Assembly: GCA_016302725.1 (NCBI GenBank)
Contig: JAEDNB010000136.1
Coordinates: 1 to 5,709, forward strand
Source of the DNA: Lentisphaeria bacterium
GTDB taxonomy: Bacteria; Verrucomicrobiota; Lentisphaeria; Oligosphaerales; Oligosphaeraceae
Direction: 5' to 3'
DNA: 5,709 bases
Both the position numbers and the translations under genes were made by a program. The notes under the pieces are model-generated. The model saw nothing but the letters and a program-made list of their open reading frames with translations, was not told the origin of the DNA and searched no databases. Of the stretch, positions 4,952 through 5,709 are shown piece after piece; the first letter of the stretch is position 1, and each line of letters starts with the position of its first letter.

Positions 4952-5709
4952 CTATTCCTTGGGGGCCTCTCCCTGGAGCTGTGCGGAGGCGGGGGCGTAG
5001 GAGGCCTCCTGTCCAGCGGGGGTGGCCTGTTGCCGTTCCTCGGGCAGTTGGGAGATTTGGAGGCGCAGTTGCTGCTTGGTGCCGTCGGGAGTCTGGTGGA
5101 GCACGTACTTGTTGGGCACGTTCCGGAGCATTTCGCGGATGGCGTTGGCGTAGAGGACGGTGATGGTGGAGCGGGGGTTTTTGGCGTATTCCGCCTGGAT
5201 GGAGGAGAAATACTGCGCCTGGGCCTGGAGATTGCCCACCACGGTTTCCTGGTAGGCCCTGGCCTCGTTGATCAGGCGGTCGCAGGTGGCGTTGGCCTGG
5301 GCGAGGACCTGGTTGGCGTAGGTGCTGGCATTTTGCACCAGGGTCTGGCGGTTGCGTTCGCTGGCGTTGACCTGGTTGAAGGCCTGGAGGGCCGCCACGG
5401 GGGGCTGGTAGATGCCCACCAGGGTCACGGTCTGCAGTTGGATGCCCAGCCCTACTTCCTCCACCAGCTTGGCCAGGCGGGCGCGGATGCGGTCTTCCAG
5501 GCGGATGGTGGTTTCCCCGCCCTTGCCGTCAGCGGCGGTGCGGCTGGTGCGGATCAGGTCTTCGGTGGTCCAGTTTGCGGTTTCGGTGAGCACGGCGTCC
5601 GCCAGCATGTTTCGGATCATCAACTCGTGTCCCCGGAGGCGGTCCTGGCTCTTCACCTGTTCGGAGGAGGGCAGATAGAAGGCGGCGGTGGTATTGGTGT
5701 CGTCGTAGA
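4952..5709 (-). CDS. hflK: HflK-like SPFH/band 7 membrane protein (5' end cut by window edge)
   Basis: 251 C-terminal residues are visible; the frame is open through the right edge, so the start and any N-terminal membrane anchor are outside. In E. coli, HflK with HflC forms a large membrane-anchored cage around the FtsH protease and modulates it. Seen here: the end of the SPFH domain (WTTEDLI, then a basic/acidic helix and VEEVGLGIQLQTVTLV), then PPVAALQAFNQVNASERNR and ASTYANQVLAQANATCDRL leading to NEARAYQETVVGNLQAQAQY, the long helix typical of HflK. A segment like HflK LPEYKAAPEITRERLY follows (AEYAKNPRSTITVLYANAIR), and then KYVLHQ. The last 45 or so residues are Gln/Pro/Ala-rich and unlikely to fold. 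A GTG at 5654-5656 is internal, because conserved-looking sequence continues upstream of it. The next gene is a P-type ATPase, not hflC. HflC or another SPFH family member is the main alternative name; the SPFH assignment itself is firm. Confidence 0.85.
   Translation of the reverse strand, partial: YDDTNTTAAFYLPSSEQVKSQDRLRGHELMIRNMLADAVLTETANWTTEDLIRTSRTAADGKGGETTIRLEDRIRARLAKLVEEVGLGIQLQTVTLVGIYQPPVAALQAFNQVNASERNRQTLVQNASTYANQVLAQANATCDRLINEARAYQETVVGNLQAQAQYFSSIQAEYAKNPRSTITVLYANAIREMLRNVPNKYVLHQTPDGTKQQLRLQISQLPEERQQATPAGQEASYAPASAQLQGEAPKE

Noticed and set aside
5654..5656. GTG as the start of the HflK-like protein
   Set aside because: The frame continues without a stop to the window edge and most of the SPFH domain would be missing, so this GTG is an internal Val codon.
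1..5709. tRNA, rRNA, CRISPR, IS or phage elements
   Set aside because: No cloverleaf, spaced repeats, terminal inverted repeats, transposase or integrase motifs were found; nearly all bases are in five identified genes.

Overview
The window is a GC-rich bacterial segment (roughly 60-65 % GC by eye). It is packed with five genes, all on the minus strand and all read leftward. From right to left, in transcription order, they are: the C-terminal part of an HflK-type SPFH protein (entering at the right edge), a P1B-type metal-transporting ATPase, an ABC transporter ATPase with a long charged tail, the Holliday-junction resolvase RuvC, and a class 1B dihydroorotate dehydrogenase PyrD that runs off the left edge only a few codons before its expected end. 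The gaps are 98, 50, 27 and 11 nt, so a single operon is likely, but no promoter or terminator is visible.

Organism: none of the four visible start codons has a Shine-Dalgarno sequence. Their leaders are pyrimidine/C-rich instead, and the plus (template) strand is strongly G-rich. Weak SD use, high GC and this gene mix would fit a PVC-type lineage (Verrucomicrobiota, Lentisphaerota or Planctomycetota). That placement is an impression, not a demonstration; other SD-poor phyla are possible. The housekeeping proteins RuvC and PyrD look intact, so this is ordinary chromosome and not a mobile element. No IS, phage, tRNA, rRNA or CRISPR signal was seen.

Right half (2889-5709): a membrane module. 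The HflK-like protein is expected to form a ring or scaffold at the membrane. The P1B ATPase has all the catalytic motifs of a working pump (TGE, DKTGT, HP, GDGVND), but both cysteines of the membrane CPC metal-site motif are gone: it reads Val-Pro-Ala. It also lacks an N-terminal metal-binding domain. Middle (1624-2838): the ABC ATPase has complete nucleotide-binding motifs and a charged, Ala/Glu/Lys-rich predicted coiled-coil tail, with no permease gene beside it in the window. SPFH scaffold + cysteine-less P1B pump + tailed ABC ATPase is the best candidate here for an undescribed membrane system.

Left half (1-1596): ruvC carries an N-terminal extension of about 55 residues, and pyrD encodes the NAD-linked type of dihydroorotate dehydrogenase, which normally needs PyrK; no pyrK is in the window. 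Two intergenic gaps (4909-4951 and 1597-1623) are almost entirely G-tracts on the template strand and match the G-quadruplex pattern.
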